The position numbers and the translations under genes are program-made. The notes beneath the pieces are model-generated. The model did not search any database and had not been told where the DNA came from. It worked only from the letters and a program-made list of their open reading frames with translations. Shown here one piece after another: positions 44,101-54,712 of a DNA stretch of 64,000 bases (position 1 is the first letter of the stretch; each line of letters opens with the position of its first letter). Source of the stretch: Rhipidocladum racemiflorum (taxonomy: Eukaryota; Streptophyta; Magnoliopsida; Poales; Poaceae); the NCBI GenBank assembly GCA_036346355.1, contig CM070585.1, forward strand, positions 1,317,001 through 1,381,000, written 5' to 3'.

Positions 44101-44277
44101 ACTTTGCGCGACGCCGCCCGAGCGCCGAAAGGACAATCGACCCGAACGGGAGGAGTCCAGCGACCGACAAGCGGCGAGCGAAGGTCGAAGCTTCGCCGGC
44201 GTGTGCTCGACCTTGAGTCAGAGCTTGACTCGGTGCGGGGACGAGCTTCGTCGCTTTGCGGGGCGAAAGCGTCTTAG
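41173..44277 (+). CDS. Opposite-strand ORF region of the gypsy element (putative gypsy-type transposon domain plus coiled coil)
   Basis: It runs against gag-pol. The largest frame (41173-42006) carries the conserved plant domain called 'putative gypsy type transposon': ELYAINGLRTPESEF, HLHPNSVLIMAIFTHLCEGFVGVEP, LYFRLRPTRPYEYPSFTLKD, SGWADSWFYL. Later frames (42029-42421; 42788-43276; 43900-44277) look like downstream exons or frameshifted parts: a basic Arg/Pro-rich stretch, an acidic low-complexity stretch, and a heptad coiled coil (EQDAKIAELERRVAELTSSE..). A probable donor follows ESRS (CTCAG|GTATCTT). Such antisense ORFs are known in several plant gypsy families; their function is unknown. 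Exon structure is not resolved. Confidence 0.75.
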
Positions 44278-44964
44278 GGCTCTGTAATTTTCTTTTTCAC
44301 ATCTTTTACACGTAAAAAACTTAGGAGAAACTATCCATTGAATATAGAATGAGTTGGTTTAAATGGACGTTTTTGTTTTTCCCGAGATGACAACGATTTG
44401 TTTCGTGCCGCGGTCTTACGCGACTTAGTGGTTAATCGTGCGAGGAAATGACTATCTCGCTCGAAAGTAGCACGAGGTCGAGGTGACCATTTCGCGAAAG
44501 TTGCACGAGGCCGAGGTCGTGGCCACATGGTACCTCTATAGCCCCCGCCGCCAACGGAGGTCGTGGGCGTAATCATGAGCACGACCGTTGGCGGAGTAGA
44601 ATTCTGCGAGGACCGAGTGGCCCTTAGGGTTATGGTGCGTTGGCGCCACGCGCCGGCCGACTGAGCTTCGAACCGCTCGTAAGGGTGTCCTGTCGCGAAT
44701 CTTTACTTGCGGTGGAGGTCTACCGCGAAAAGATGGTCGCCTTACGAGGAAGGAGGCCCTCGAGGTCGAGCTTTTGTCGTGCGGTGTGTTTTGCCCCAAC
44801 GACCGACTTGCCCTCGACACTTTGTCTAGGTCGAGCTTAATCGTAGAATGGGGAAAGAGAGGGAGAGAGAGAATGGGAGGGTAAGGTGATAAAGTTTATT
44901 AAAGAGGTAAAAAAGCAGGCGAGGTTAGACATGGAACTTACGCAGCTGGTCAATGTTCCAAGTA

Positions 44965-45870
44965 CTAGCTAGTTCCCGACCATCTTCCATTGCAAGGCGG
45001 ACAGCCCGGGCGTGTTGTTGAGACGACCGTGTAAGGACCTTCCCATCTTGGCGTTAGCTTGTTGGCTTTGATGTGTCTTGGACCCGTCAGTAACGAGATC
45101 GCCGACGTGTAAGGTCCTTGGTCGTAGCGATTTGGCGGCGTGCTGCGAAGAGCTTGCGAGTAAACCGCGGATCGCAACAGAGCCCGTTCACGAAGTCGCC
45201 TCCGCAAGGTCGAGGTCGAAGGCGTTCGCTTCTGCGTCGATGTTATCGGCCAGGTTCACCCTCGGGGATCCTAGGACAACCTCGGCGGGTAGGACAGCTT
45301 CCGCGCCATATACGAGCTGAAGGGGTCTCCCGTGGCTCGGCTTCGTAAATGGTCTTGGTGACCAAAGGATCGGGGTAGCTTCGTCCACCCAGGCTGACCA
45401 TGCCGATCGAGGCTCTTGAAGACTCTCTTCTTGATTCCTTGGACGATCTGCCGCCTTCGCACGCTCGCCGCCCCATTGCTCTGTGGGTGGGCCACAGATG
45501 CGAAGCATATCTTGGTCCCGACCTCCTCGCAATAAGCCTGAAACACCTCGCTTGTGAACTGAGTGCCGTTGTCGGTAATGAGGCGACTCGGAATGCCAAA
45601 GCGGGTTACTACATTATTGCGGAAGAACCTTTTAGCCGCCTGTGCCGAGATGGTTGATATAGGCTCGGCCTCGATCCACTTAGTGAAGGTGTCGATTGCG
45701 ACGAACAGGTATTTACAACCCCTCCTTCCCCTGGGAAATGGACCGAGTATGTCTATGCCCCAAACCGAGAACGGCCAGGTTAGCGGCATGGTCTCAGAGC
45801 GCGTATCTTGGTGATGGACCTTCCGAGCATGGAACTGCAAGATCGGCAGGAGGTTACTATTGGCGTGCAT
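44965..45870 (-). pseudogene. gypsy integrase region
   Basis: Core domain: FSVWGIDILGPFPRG (first Asp), YLFVAIDTFTKWIEAEP, RFGIPSRLITDNGTQFTS (second Asp), HPQSNGAA. The third acidic residue's neighbourhood is frameshifted (SVRRRQIVQGIKKRVF). The C-terminal part at 45207-44965 holds HIKANKLTPRWEGPYTV, the usual integrase tail motif, in another frame. The enzyme would insert the cDNA copy, but as read the frame is broken. Confidence 0.9.
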
Positions 45871-45991
45871 CGGCCAGGGCCGTTGGCCAATAGTAACCCA
45901 ATCGGAAGGCTTTGCTCACCAAGGTCCTAAAGGACGAGTGAGCTCCACACATCCCGTCATGGATATCCTTGAGGAGATATTTGCCTTCCTC

Positions 45992-47057
45992 TTAGGTGAT
46001 GCACTTGGAGAGGACGCCAAGCGCGCCTTTGCGGTATAAGAGACCCTCGATCATTTTATAGGTCGAGGAGCGCCTCACTAGCCGGGATTTCTCGGCTTCC
46101 TCCTCGGGCAGTGTCCCGTGTACGAAGTATTGGATGAATGGCGTCATCCAGTTCGCATCCTGCTCGAGGAAGGAGACGGTACCACCCGTCTCGGTTGCCT
46201 CCTCCTCGGGGGGTATGGAGGGCTTGTAGACGTGCTCGATGAGCACCCCCGCCGGAGCGGGAAACTGTGCGGAACCGACCTTCGATAGATGGTCGGCCAG
46301 GGCATTGTCCTTCCTGGGGATGTATAGTACTTCGAAGTTTCTGAAGTACTTTTCCATCTTCCTTACTTCAGCCAGGTAAAGCGCCATTGAGTCATCGGAG
46401 CACTGATACTCCTTGTTAACCTGGTTGACGACCACCGCGAAGTCGCCCTTCGCGATTAGTCGTTGGACTCCGGCGCTTTGCATGCCCGGCTTGGCCAGCG
46501 CACCTTCGTATTCTGCTGCGTTGTTTGTTGCGCCGAAATGCAATTGGAGGGCGTCGATCCGCTCCCCGAGGGATTCGAGGACCACTCCGACCCGAGCAAT
46601 CGTAAGCTCGGGATCCGTCGAAGTGCATGACCCAGCGACCGTGCTCGGCCTGGTTGGGTTCGGGTTCGGACGGGGCGGGGTTTGTCCATTCGGCTAGGAA
46701 GTCCGCTAGGACCTGGGATTTGATCGCGGTTCTAGCCGAGAATTCGATCTCGACCGCGAGCTCCATGGCCCATTTCGCGATCCGCCCGCTTGCGTCTGAT
46801 TCGAGAATTTCCTCGGCGGGAAGTTGGTCGGGACTTGTATTTTGTGTGCACTGGAAGTAGTGTCTTAATTTCTTCGAGGCCACGAGGAGCGCATAAAGGA
46901 GCTTCGGACCTCGGGTAACGCTCCTTTGGTCCGCGGCAAAGACTCGATGTAGTAGATCGGGCGTGCACTCGTCCCGTTCTCTTGTGATGACGGCGCTTAC
47001 CGCATGGGGTGTGGCGGCCAGGTAAAGCAACAGGACCTCTCCTACTGGCGTGGTCAA
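45992..47057 (-). pseudogene. gypsy RNase H region
   Basis: Two overlapping frames. One has SQVLADFLAEWT..., then WVMHFDGSRA (first catalytic Asp region). The other continues ALQLHFGATNNAAEYEGALA, LIAKGDFAVVVNQVNKEYQC, ILYIPRKDNALADHLSK-like sequence. Together these are the RT-connection plus RNase H domain, split by a frameshift near 46540-46580. Confidence 0.9.
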
Positions 47058-47099
47058 GACCGGGTCTTGACAAATACGATTTAAGCTCTTTGAAAGAAG

Positions 47100-47803
47100 C
47101 GATGCCGCTTCATCTGTCCAAGTGAAACCGTCGTGCTTCCGAGCGCCTTGAAGAAAGGTAGACCGCGTTCCTCGAGCCTCGAGATGAAACGACTTAAGGC
47201 CGCCATTCTCCCGCCAGGATCGGACCTCCAGTACAAGTCGGTGGTCGCATGTTCTCGATGGCTTCTATCTTCTCCAGGTTGGCCCCGATTCCTTGTGGGC
47301 CGATCATGTATCCGAGCACCTTGCCGGCTTTGACCCCGAACACACATTTTTCAGGGTTTAACTTTATTCGATGCTTATTGAGGTTATGAAAAGTCTCCTC
47401 TAGATCGGATACATGGTCGGAGGCCATTTGCTCTTGGCGACTATGTCGTCTACATACACTTCCAGGTTCGACCTATTTGGCCCGAGAAGGTTTTCTCATA
47501 AGGCGCTGGAAGGTCGCTCCGGATTCCTTAGACCGAAGGACATGGTCGTGTAGCGAGAATGTGCCAAACGGGCGTGATGAAGGAAGTTTTCTCCTCGTCA
47601 TCGGGCGATATGCCGATCTGGTGATAGCCTGAGTAGGCGCCCGTAAAGCTCATCGCCTCGAGGCCGCCGTCGCGTCGACCAAGCTGGTCTATCCGAGGTA
47701 GCGGAAATTGTCCTTCGGGCATGCGGCATTTAGCCCCGTGTGATCGACACACATGCGCCACTTGCCTCCTTTCTTCATCCACGATGACTGGTTGGCCAAC
47801 CAA
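47100..47803 (-). pseudogene. gypsy reverse transcriptase region
   Basis: Motifs in several frames: FPLPRIDQL, AYSGYHQIGI, EEKTSFITP (fingers/palm), the catalytic YVDD box at 47457-47446, then LNPEKCVFGVKAGKVLGYMI. Frameshifts lie between these blocks, but the amino-acid motifs are well kept, so the breakage is recent or partly artefactual. Confidence 0.9.
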
Positions 47804-48034
47804 TCGGAATGGTCAACCTCCCGAATGAAACCGGCTTTGAGGAGCTTGTCCGGTTCCTCTCGATGATGGCTTGCTTCTCCGGGAGAAGCGCTGAGCTCTG
47901 CCGCCTGAGGCTTTTGTCGCCGAATCGCTAGCTTTGTGCTCGGCGACCTCCTTGGGACTCAGGGCATGTCGGACGGTTCCCAGCGAACGATGTCCGCGCT
48001 TCTCCGGAGGAAGGTCACGAGCTTGAGTTCCTAT

Positions 48035-48845
48035 TTAGGATCTAGGAAGCCCCCACGTGTACGACCTTGTCGGCTTTGTGTCGCACAACGGATGGCCTTG
48101 GTTTCTCCCCGGCTTGGAGGCTAGCCTTGGGCCGAACTCCTCGGCTCTTGCTCGGGCCCGCGGGGCAGCTGACCGATCATGTCTAACGCCTCTCGTCGCA
48201 GCTTTAGAGCTGCTCTCGGGCTTCCCTTGATCGTGATCACGCCACGGGCCGGGACCTTCAAGCACCGTAGCCGTGATGAGTGGCGGCCATGAATTTGGCG
48301 GCGCTGGTCGCCCAGGATGGCGTTATAAGCCGACTGAAATCGACCACTTGAGCGTGATGAGCTCCGTTCGGAAGTTGCTCGGATTGCCGAACGTAATCGC
48401 GGGGCGATCTGGCCAAGTGGCCTGGCCGACGTTCGGGCACTATCCCGTAGAACGGGACCACCATGTTTTTGATCTTGGAGCGAGGATCTGCATCTCGCCC
48501 AAGACCTTGGCGAATATCAGGTCTAGGAGCTTCCGCAATCCACAAGGACCCGACCCTCGTGGTGTTGCAGATTGTTGGGCTAACGACCAACGGAAGCCTT
48601 TGGGGTTTCGTCATCCCCGAGGGCGCCGTCCCTGGAGAAGGTGATCGGCGGCTCGGACCACTTGAGCTGGCCGGACAGAGGCTTCCCCGAGTGACACGGA
48701 GTACTTCAGCGCGGCCTCCTTCAACTCCCGACGCGACCCATAGGCGGCGAGCCCGAATATCACGGCGATGTGATTTCGGCTCTTGGTACTCCATGTCGGT
48801 GTCTTGCTCTTCGGCGGGCTTCTTGCCCTTGACGTCCCCTTCCAC
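48035..48845 (-). pseudogene. gypsy gag C-terminus/protease region, frameshifted
   Basis: Lies between gag and RT, where the protease belongs. Frames are fragmented (for example 48845-48258, 48265-48035), and no intact aspartic protease triad could be read with confidence. Confidence 0.5.
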
Positions 48846-50764
48846 CTCGGGAGCGTGGGCATGGGACCCTTACCATTGTAGAAGCTGCTCCAGCGGGAGG
48901 CCCACGCCCTGCAATTCGAAGGTCATGCCCATGAGCCTGGTGGAGCGAGCGAATAGGCACTAGCCCGCCCGCGTTGGTCGCGCGTTCTTGGTCGTCCGGC
49001 TCTGCTCGTTGTTCCATTGAACCGGTCGACCCCTTCCTTCGGGCCCCCTATACGATCGCGAGGTCGGTCGTTGTCTTCGATAGCTGCCACCATGCCGAGA
49101 CAGAGGATTTTTCTTCTTTTGATTTTTTCTCGATAGAGCTTACGCTCTTCCTACCGATGCCCTTCGAGCCCGGCCGAGGGGCAGCTTTTCCTCGCCCGGC
49201 AGCCTTCTTCCATCGACGGCCTCGTCGCATTGGCATAGCGGTCAGCCATGCGGAATGCTCGTTGGCCGTGATGTCCGGTGGATTTCGAGGTCCTGAGTAA
49301 AGCGTCGTCTCGGACCCGAACTTGAAAGCCCGGACGACCGCCTCATCCGAGATGCTCGGGATGGAATTGCGCACTTGCATGAAGCGCTGGACGAATCGGG
49401 CGCAGGTCTCGCCCTCCGTCAGACGACGCTCGAGGTCGCGCTCCTTCCCGGCGGGCGTAGCGACTCTGGAAGTTGGCTCGGAGAGTCTTTGCTCAGTTTG
49501 GGCCCAGGACGGATCGAGTTCTCCTTCGTTGAATAGCCACGTCCGAGCCGGCCGGCCCAGGCGTAGGCGAAAGTTGGCCATCACCCTTTCATCACCCCCC
49601 AGCCTAAAATGGCCGTGGTGTAGATCGAGAGAAACTCGTCGGGGTTACGAGTCCCGTCGAATCTCGATGTGGCCCGGCTTAAACCTTGTCGGCCAGTCAC
49701 TCGTCGCGGCGACGTCGCGAACGCCTGCACCGAACACGGATCGCTTGGCGATCACCACGAGCGGCGGTCGGGCGATCACCACGAGCGCGGCGGCCGGGCG
49801 ATCCCCACCACCGAGCCCGAGGTTAGTGGGCCCGGCGAGAAAGTCTCCTACGCCAGTAGGATGGGAGTGGCCGATGAGGAATGTTCGGCCGGTTACGTCT
49901 GCGTGGCTCACATTCCGGTCCCGAGAGCCCCCGGAATTGCTCGGGTGCCCTCCGAGCCCGGTCGCCTTCGCGCCCGATCCTCTGAGTGCGGTGCGTGAGT
50001 CATCGGGTGGCGGCGCTCGGACGCCCGGCGGCGTTCGAGGAATTGCTCTGGCGTCCCTTTCCGGGAGGCCTCCGCCGCCTTATGTCTGCGTGGCGATTTC
50101 CTCGAGGTCGTCGGCCACGGCCGCGCCATGGCTTCTAGGTCGACTTGCTCAGAAACTCTCTCGAGGTTGCGCACCACCGTGGCTGGGGCTTGAAGGCGTT
50201 CCCCGCTCGAGACGCAGCGAGCGGCTGGCTCGTTAAATGCGTCGTCACGAACTCCGGAGTTCGTGCGGCGTGGAAATTCTCACGAACTTCGGCCCTGGTC
50301 TTATCAGTCAGGCCACCTCGGACTTGCCGGCGCAAGCTGGTCAGCGTCCGATTCAGGGATGCCTGCAGGTGCTCTTTGGCCGCTTCGTAGCGGTGAAGAC
50401 GCGCTTCAGCCGGGGATTTGCTCCCGGCGTTTCCATCCTCTTCCGCAACGAAGACGTTACGGGATTGGACGGATCGCGAGGGGGACATCACGGTGTCTCC
50501 CCGTGAAGCGGTCCCCTGGTCGAGCTCGTAGAGGTCGGGGATGTCCAGACCATCGTAGAGCCCGTCGTACTCGTCGTCCGAGAGGGCGTCGAGTTGGGAG
50601 CGAAAGAACTGCTCCGGTGCAGCAGCGGCTTCCAGGTAAAAGCTCCTGGAACCGTCTTGATTCTTAATGCCGGCGACGTCGCCGGCCCCATCGTTGAAGA
50701 ACTGCTTGTCCTCTTCCCCGATCTCGGGGGCGTAGAGCCTCTGGTGGTTCTGGGATTCTGACAT
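48760..50764 (-). pseudogene. gypsy gag region
   Basis: The first frame (50764-50135, 209 residues, ATG 32 bp inside the primer-binding site) is an acidic N-terminal gag segment. 49584-49048 holds the retrotransposon gag core (LTEGETCARFVQRFMQVRNSIPSIS, VVRAFKFGSE). This core forms the capsid shell in related elements. The two are in different frames, so gag is broken. Confidence 0.75.
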
Positions 50765-50795
50765 TCTCCGGGATTCCTCACGAAAGGGAAAGTCG

Positions 50796-50813
50796 TCCCC
50801 ACGGACGGCGCCA
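50796..50813 (-). other. gypsy primer-binding site
   Basis: On the minus strand TGGCGCCGTCCGTGGGGA begins 2 bp inside the 5' LTR. TGGCGCC starts are typical of plant gypsy primer-binding sites (commonly matched to tRNA-Asp or tRNA-Arg ends). This fixes the element's orientation as minus. Confidence 0.75.
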
Positions 50814-50815
50814 GC

Positions 50816-51497
50816 TGTCGACGATTGGGGAACAGGCCCCCGCCGAGCTTACTTGTTGGTGGAGGGACCAACTGTGACCCCTTCTTACGTGAGGGATTAC
50901 TCGAAGAATGGCTCACCAGATTCCAACGAATGTGGACACAGCAGTTTACCCTGGTTCGGGCCTCTCGAGAAAGAGATAATAGCCCTACTCCAGCTCTCGT
51001 TTACTCTTGCAATGTGTCTGAGTTTTACAGTCTGTGTGCTGCTACTGTTGTTGTTATGTGTCCCCCTCACGATGGGGACCCTTTTATAGCTTACAAAGGA
51101 TCGAACTCCATGACCCCACTACCCGCACGTTTGGACCTCGTCCAAACGTGGCAACTGGTGGATCCTATCTTTCCGCCACGCTCCCACGGAAGCGTAGCAG
51201 ACCAAGCGGAAGTTACGCTCGGGTGGTTATTCCCACCGACCCCGAGACCTCGTAAGGTCGGCCGATGACCGGCACCGAGCTTGGACATCTTACCCGAGCT
51301 CGAGCTCGGAATCGACTGGAGTACGTGGCATTCTTGGTCCCACCCGAGCCCGAGCTCGGAACTGGCCGGAATGCGTAGCCTTCCAAGCTCTGATTTAGAC
51401 AACCCAGGGTAACGACCTCCTGGTGGCTCGGGCGGGAGCGAGCTTGGTCGTTGGTGGCATCCGAGGTAATTTATGGAAATTACCCGACCCCCCGACA
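50816..51497 (-). repeat. 5' LTR of the gypsy element
   Basis: 682 bp; the plus-strand reading starts TGTCGACGATTGGGG and ends CCCCGACA. It aligns end to end with 39965-40638, with many small indels. Confidence 0.92.
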
Positions 51498-51523
51498 TAT
51501 ATATATATATATATATATATATA
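51498..51523. repeat. (TA)n tract between the gypsy element and the foldback element
   Basis: Continuation of the tract at 39878-39964, directly abutting the last base of the LTR. Confidence 0.9.
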
Positions 51524-51735
51524 CCACGTGTAAAAGTTTTAAAAAATTCTCAAAAAATTACCATAGGTAGGGGAGGTGAGGTTCTATAACCCTGTAAAAT
51601 TTGAAGACCAAACTCAATCGCATTTGAAAGATATGAAAAAGACAAATTCAGTATAAAAAGTAATTTTTTGATAATTTTTCAAAACTTTTACACGTGGTTT
51701 TCACGGTGAAAGGGGTTTGCATTGAATATGCCCCC
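51524..51735. mobile_element. Foldback/MITE-like element flanked by (TA)n (Micron-like)
   Basis: The 38-bp arms starting CCACGTGTAAAAGTTTT (left, 51524) and the inverse ending AAAACTTTTACACGTGG (right, to 51697) can form a long hairpin with a ~95-bp loop. A further 38 bp, including TTCACGGTGAA, reaches the next (TA)n at 51736. Being bounded by (TA)n on both sides is the hallmark of the rice Micron MITE class. No sequence match to Micron could be checked. Confidence 0.6.
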
Positions 51736-51755
51736 ATATATATATATATATATAT
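51736..51755. repeat. (TA)n tract right of the foldback element
   Basis: About nine TA repeats after CCCCC. With 51498-51523 it brackets the foldback element. Confidence 0.85.
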
Positions 51756-52306
51756 TCTCTTTTTTGCATGGATTAACATGATAATTTCTAGCTCTTGAGA
51801 GCAACGTGCTTGCTTCTATTGAACTCGCACATTTTTGGATTTTGTATGACAGAGTTTTTTTTGTTGTTGCAATTTTAGGTTGGATTTATATACAAATACA
51901 ATCGGTAATTTTTACTTCATTTTTATTCTAAACTTTTTTTATTGCATCTTTGCCCTAGCTAGCCAGGTAGTCTCCGGCCGGCCAACCGAGCAAAACGAGC
52001 TACTAATATGACCTCTCTTCATCAGAGCACCAGCTCGATCGAGAGTGTTTGCATGAGTGTTTATAGAGCAAGGGAAACTAATCAAAGTATTTCAATGTTG
52101 ACAGATCAAGTAGTGGTTAAAATTGTATTTTGGAGACTATTAATATCTAAAACGACAATTATTTATGACTAGATCATAAGTAACAGTCTATCCACCGAAT
52201 ATGGCATATCAATTTTTTGTCAACTCTTGTGGCTATGAACCAAATACGGCAGGATGTATAACACCCTAAACCCTAAATCCTGCAAAACAACATGGAATAA
52301 CCAGTC
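51756..52306. other. Intergenic, no gene seen
   Basis: AT-rich, with no recognised coding frame or repeat family. Confidence 0.45.
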
Positions 52307-52480
52307 ACGTACCTTCTGTCCACAGATTCGGCCTAATCCAGCATGTAGTTTCTGACCCCTGCATCTGCATCGTTTGGTGGTAAGCTAGCCATTCTGATGT
52401 ACCAGTGACAATGTCAACCATCTCCAAGAGATGGTCCAAGTCCTCTTGATCCCCATAGAGAGGCTCCGACAAGTAGACGC
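52307..52480 (-). pseudogene. Exon-like ORF of unknown identity cut off at the copia LTR
   Basis: The minus strand is open for 57 codons from the LTR boundary at 52480 and includes EPLYGDQEDLDHLLEMVD and IVTGTSEWLAYHQTMQMQ. It ends at a strong donor (CAGAAG|GTACGTGA) near 52311/52310. The amino-acid composition looks like a real cytosolic protein, not translated repeat. The start of the copia LTR (TGTTATC at 52481) coincides with the loss of the upstream part, so it is probably an exon truncated by that insertion. The family was not recognised. Confidence 0.35.
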
Positions 52481-52695
52481 TGTTATCAATCTTATCTTAA
52501 TAAATATAGAGTCTTTGTCTTCTACAATACGGACTCATTGACTATATAAGCCACCCCCATGTACTTGTAATCGTTGAACCTTCATAGTGGATTTTCGTCT
52601 CCCGTGGTTATTTCCCGCAAGGATTTCCACGTAAATCCCGTGTCCACCGTTCCAATCTATTGTGTGCGTGTGCGTGTGCAACCCTAACTCTAACA
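52481..52695 (+). repeat. Probable copia 5' LTR (215 bp)
   Basis: Starts TGTTATCAATC and ends ACTCTAACA, 2 bp before a perfect initiator tRNA-Met primer-binding site. It contains TATATAAG (about 52542-52549) at a promoter-like position. The left boundary is inferred from TG and from the break in the exon-like ORF; there is no second LTR in the window to confirm it. Confidence 0.6.
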
Positions 52696-52697
52696 AG

Positions 52698-52710
52698 TGG
52701 TATCAGAGCC
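52698..52710 (+). other. copia primer-binding site
   Basis: TGGTATCAGAGCC, complementary to the 3' end of plant initiator tRNA-Met, directly after the LTR. Confidence 0.9.
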
Positions 52711-53220
52711 ATACCTGGGTTTTCAATCTACGCGCCACACACTCAGATCCGCATCGGCCATCGGATCGTCTTTGTTGCACATCTCGACCGCTCGGTTTCC
52801 GCTGCCGTCTTCCTCGACAGTCCCAACGCGCGGCCAATCCGGTTCGGTGTGCATCGTGTCGGCTTCGGTCCGCGTCTCACCTTGGCGCTCCGCACCTCGT
52901 TGGCGTCTTCCGCGCGCTGATCTCCCGCCGTCGTCGCGCGTCGGCCATCGAGAGCTCCGGCCGCCTCCGTCTTCCTCTGGGGCAGCAGCTTCGCTCGACA
53001 CGACGCTGCGTGCCCCGTCCGTGACCGACTAACGCAGCCACGCGGCCCACGCTGCGCCGCGATCTCCGTTCAACGCTGCGGCGCTCGGTCGATCTACTAC
53101 TCGTCTTCGGCTTCCTCCGGGCCGCGCCACTTGCGCCGCTTCCAGTCGATCTCCAGCACGAAGCGGCTTGTGTGAGCAGTGCACGTCCGGTCCAGAGAAG
53201 GGATAAGTATTCAAGTTTCA

Positions 53221-53565
53221 AGTTCCGGCGATTTTCGGATGAACAGTAATTTTCGATAATCGCAAAAATCGACCGAAAATCGTTAAAAAACGGATAAATT
53301 CAAAAACCGTCGATTTTCGTGGAAAATCGACCGGTTTTCATGGAAAATCGACGGCCTTGTTGAACTTTTTGTGCAATCGATTTGTAGTAGCGATTTTCGA
53401 TGATTTTTGACGAAAATCGATCGATTTCCACTGATTTTTGACACGTAAATTTTTTCGAATTTTTTCGAATTGGATTAGTTTATCGACCGGTTTTTGATAT
53501 CGGGCCGCGGCGATATGGGCGAAAATCGACCGAAAATCGACGATTTTGTGAACCCTGGTTCCAGG
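53221..53565. repeat. AAAATCGA/TCGATTTT-rich hAT-like insertion in the copia leader
   Basis: Many direct and inverted GATTTTCG, AAAATCGACC and CGACGATTTT copies, ending GTGAACCCTG (inverse CAGGGTTCAC, a hAT-like terminus; compare 2392). It separates the copia primer-binding site from gag and breaks the leader. The left end was not resolved. Confidence 0.4.
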
Positions 53566-53869
53566 CATTAATTGGACTTGTGTTGGCTGTTTGTTGCTTT
53601 CAAGTCCGTGCATGAAAAAAAGAGCCATCAAGCTTGGTTCAAGTCCGTGAGGTTCAATTCACAAGCTTCAAATCCAGTCCGCATTAAGTCTTGTTTCAAG
53701 TCCGTGCCAGGCAGAACAAATATTTTTTGCTGAAATTTGCTTCAAGCACCAACAGCTGTTCCAGATTCCAGAACGCTTACGAACAATTCCTTCGCGCATT
53801 CAGAGCGCACCAGGGAGTTTTTTTTCTTCAAAATCTACTATATTATTTGATCTGCAATTTTATTCTCAT

Positions 53870-54712
53870 TATATCGTCCACTAAATTTGACAACGAGAAG
53901 TTTGATGGCAAGATCAGTTTTGCAATATGGCAGGTTTATATGAAAGCCGTTCTTACACAGGTGGGTGCCAGAAAAGCATTGTCAGCTAAACCGGAGACAA
54001 TGACAGATGAACAATGGGAAGAACTTGACCAAAAAGCCTTTTCCGCCATTCAGCTCTGTTTGTCTACAAATGTTTTGCGTGAAGTCATCAGTGAGACCAC
54101 TGCCGCACAACTGTGGAAAAAGTTGGAAGATTTGTACATGAAGAAAAGTCTTGCCAACAAATTGCGTCTCAAAGAATGTCTGTACACAATTCGCATGGCA
54201 GAAGGTACCTCTATTCAGTCTCATCTTAATGAGTTTAATTCTCTCATCATTGATCTTGATAAATTAGAGGTAAAAATTGATGATGAAGATAAGGCTATTC
54301 TGTTGGTCGTCTCTTTGCCTGCTACCTTTAAACATTTCAAAGAGATTACGCTTTTATGGTAATCATGACACCCTTAATTTTGATAATGTTAAATCAAATT
54401 TGTTGTCCAAGGAGAAATTTGATATTGATTCTCGTTCTGAAGTTAAGGCTGAGGGTTTAATTGTTAGAGGTAGATCACAGCAAAAAGGCAATTATACTAG
54501 ATCTAAGTCAAGAGGACGTAAACCCAACAATTTTTACCGTTATTGCAAGAATTATGGTCATGATGTTTCCAATTGTTACAAGCTGAAGACAGATAAAGAT
54601 AAAAGGCCACAATCTGAAAAACCTGCTGAGGCTAGTCTTGTTCAAAATGAATCTGATGGTGAGGCTCTAATTAGCACTTCCAACTTGAGGAATCGAACTG
54701 CTTGGATTACCA
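53870..54712 (+). pseudogene. Ty1/copia gag polyprotein, truncated
   Basis: First frame (to about 54345): FDNEKFDGKISFAIW, then EEVISE-like and QLWKKLEDLYMKKSLANKLRLK, HLNEFNSLIIDLDKL, LPATFKHFKEI, the 'gag-polypeptide of LTR copia-type' (UBN2) domain. One frameshift at about 54345, then YGNHDTLNFDNVKSNLLSKE and the CCHC zinc knuckle CKNYGHDVSNCYKL for nucleic-acid binding. The reading stops at about 54712, where an unrelated repeat begins; protease, integrase and RT are missing. The expected ATG before SSTKFDNEKFDG reads ATA, so initiation is also doubtful. Confidence 0.88.

Larger units (their letters stand above)
39965..51497 (-). mobile_element. Ty3/gypsy LTR retrotransposon, full-length but decayed
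   Basis: An 11.5-kb element with LTRs at 39965-40638 (3' LTR) and 50816-51497 (5' LTR). On the minus strand the order is LTR, primer-binding site, gag, protease region, reverse transcriptase, RNase H, integrase, then a long plus-strand ORF region, a purine-rich tract next to 40639, and the LTR. That domain order is gypsy. Coding frames contain several frameshifts, so it is non-autonomous as read. Because both flanks are (TA)n, a TATAT target duplication is consistent but cannot be proven. Confidence 0.95.

Noticed and set aside
49322..50236. 304-codon plus-strand frame
   Set aside because: Opposite the gag region; no domain, low-complexity Arg/Ser/Pro composition.
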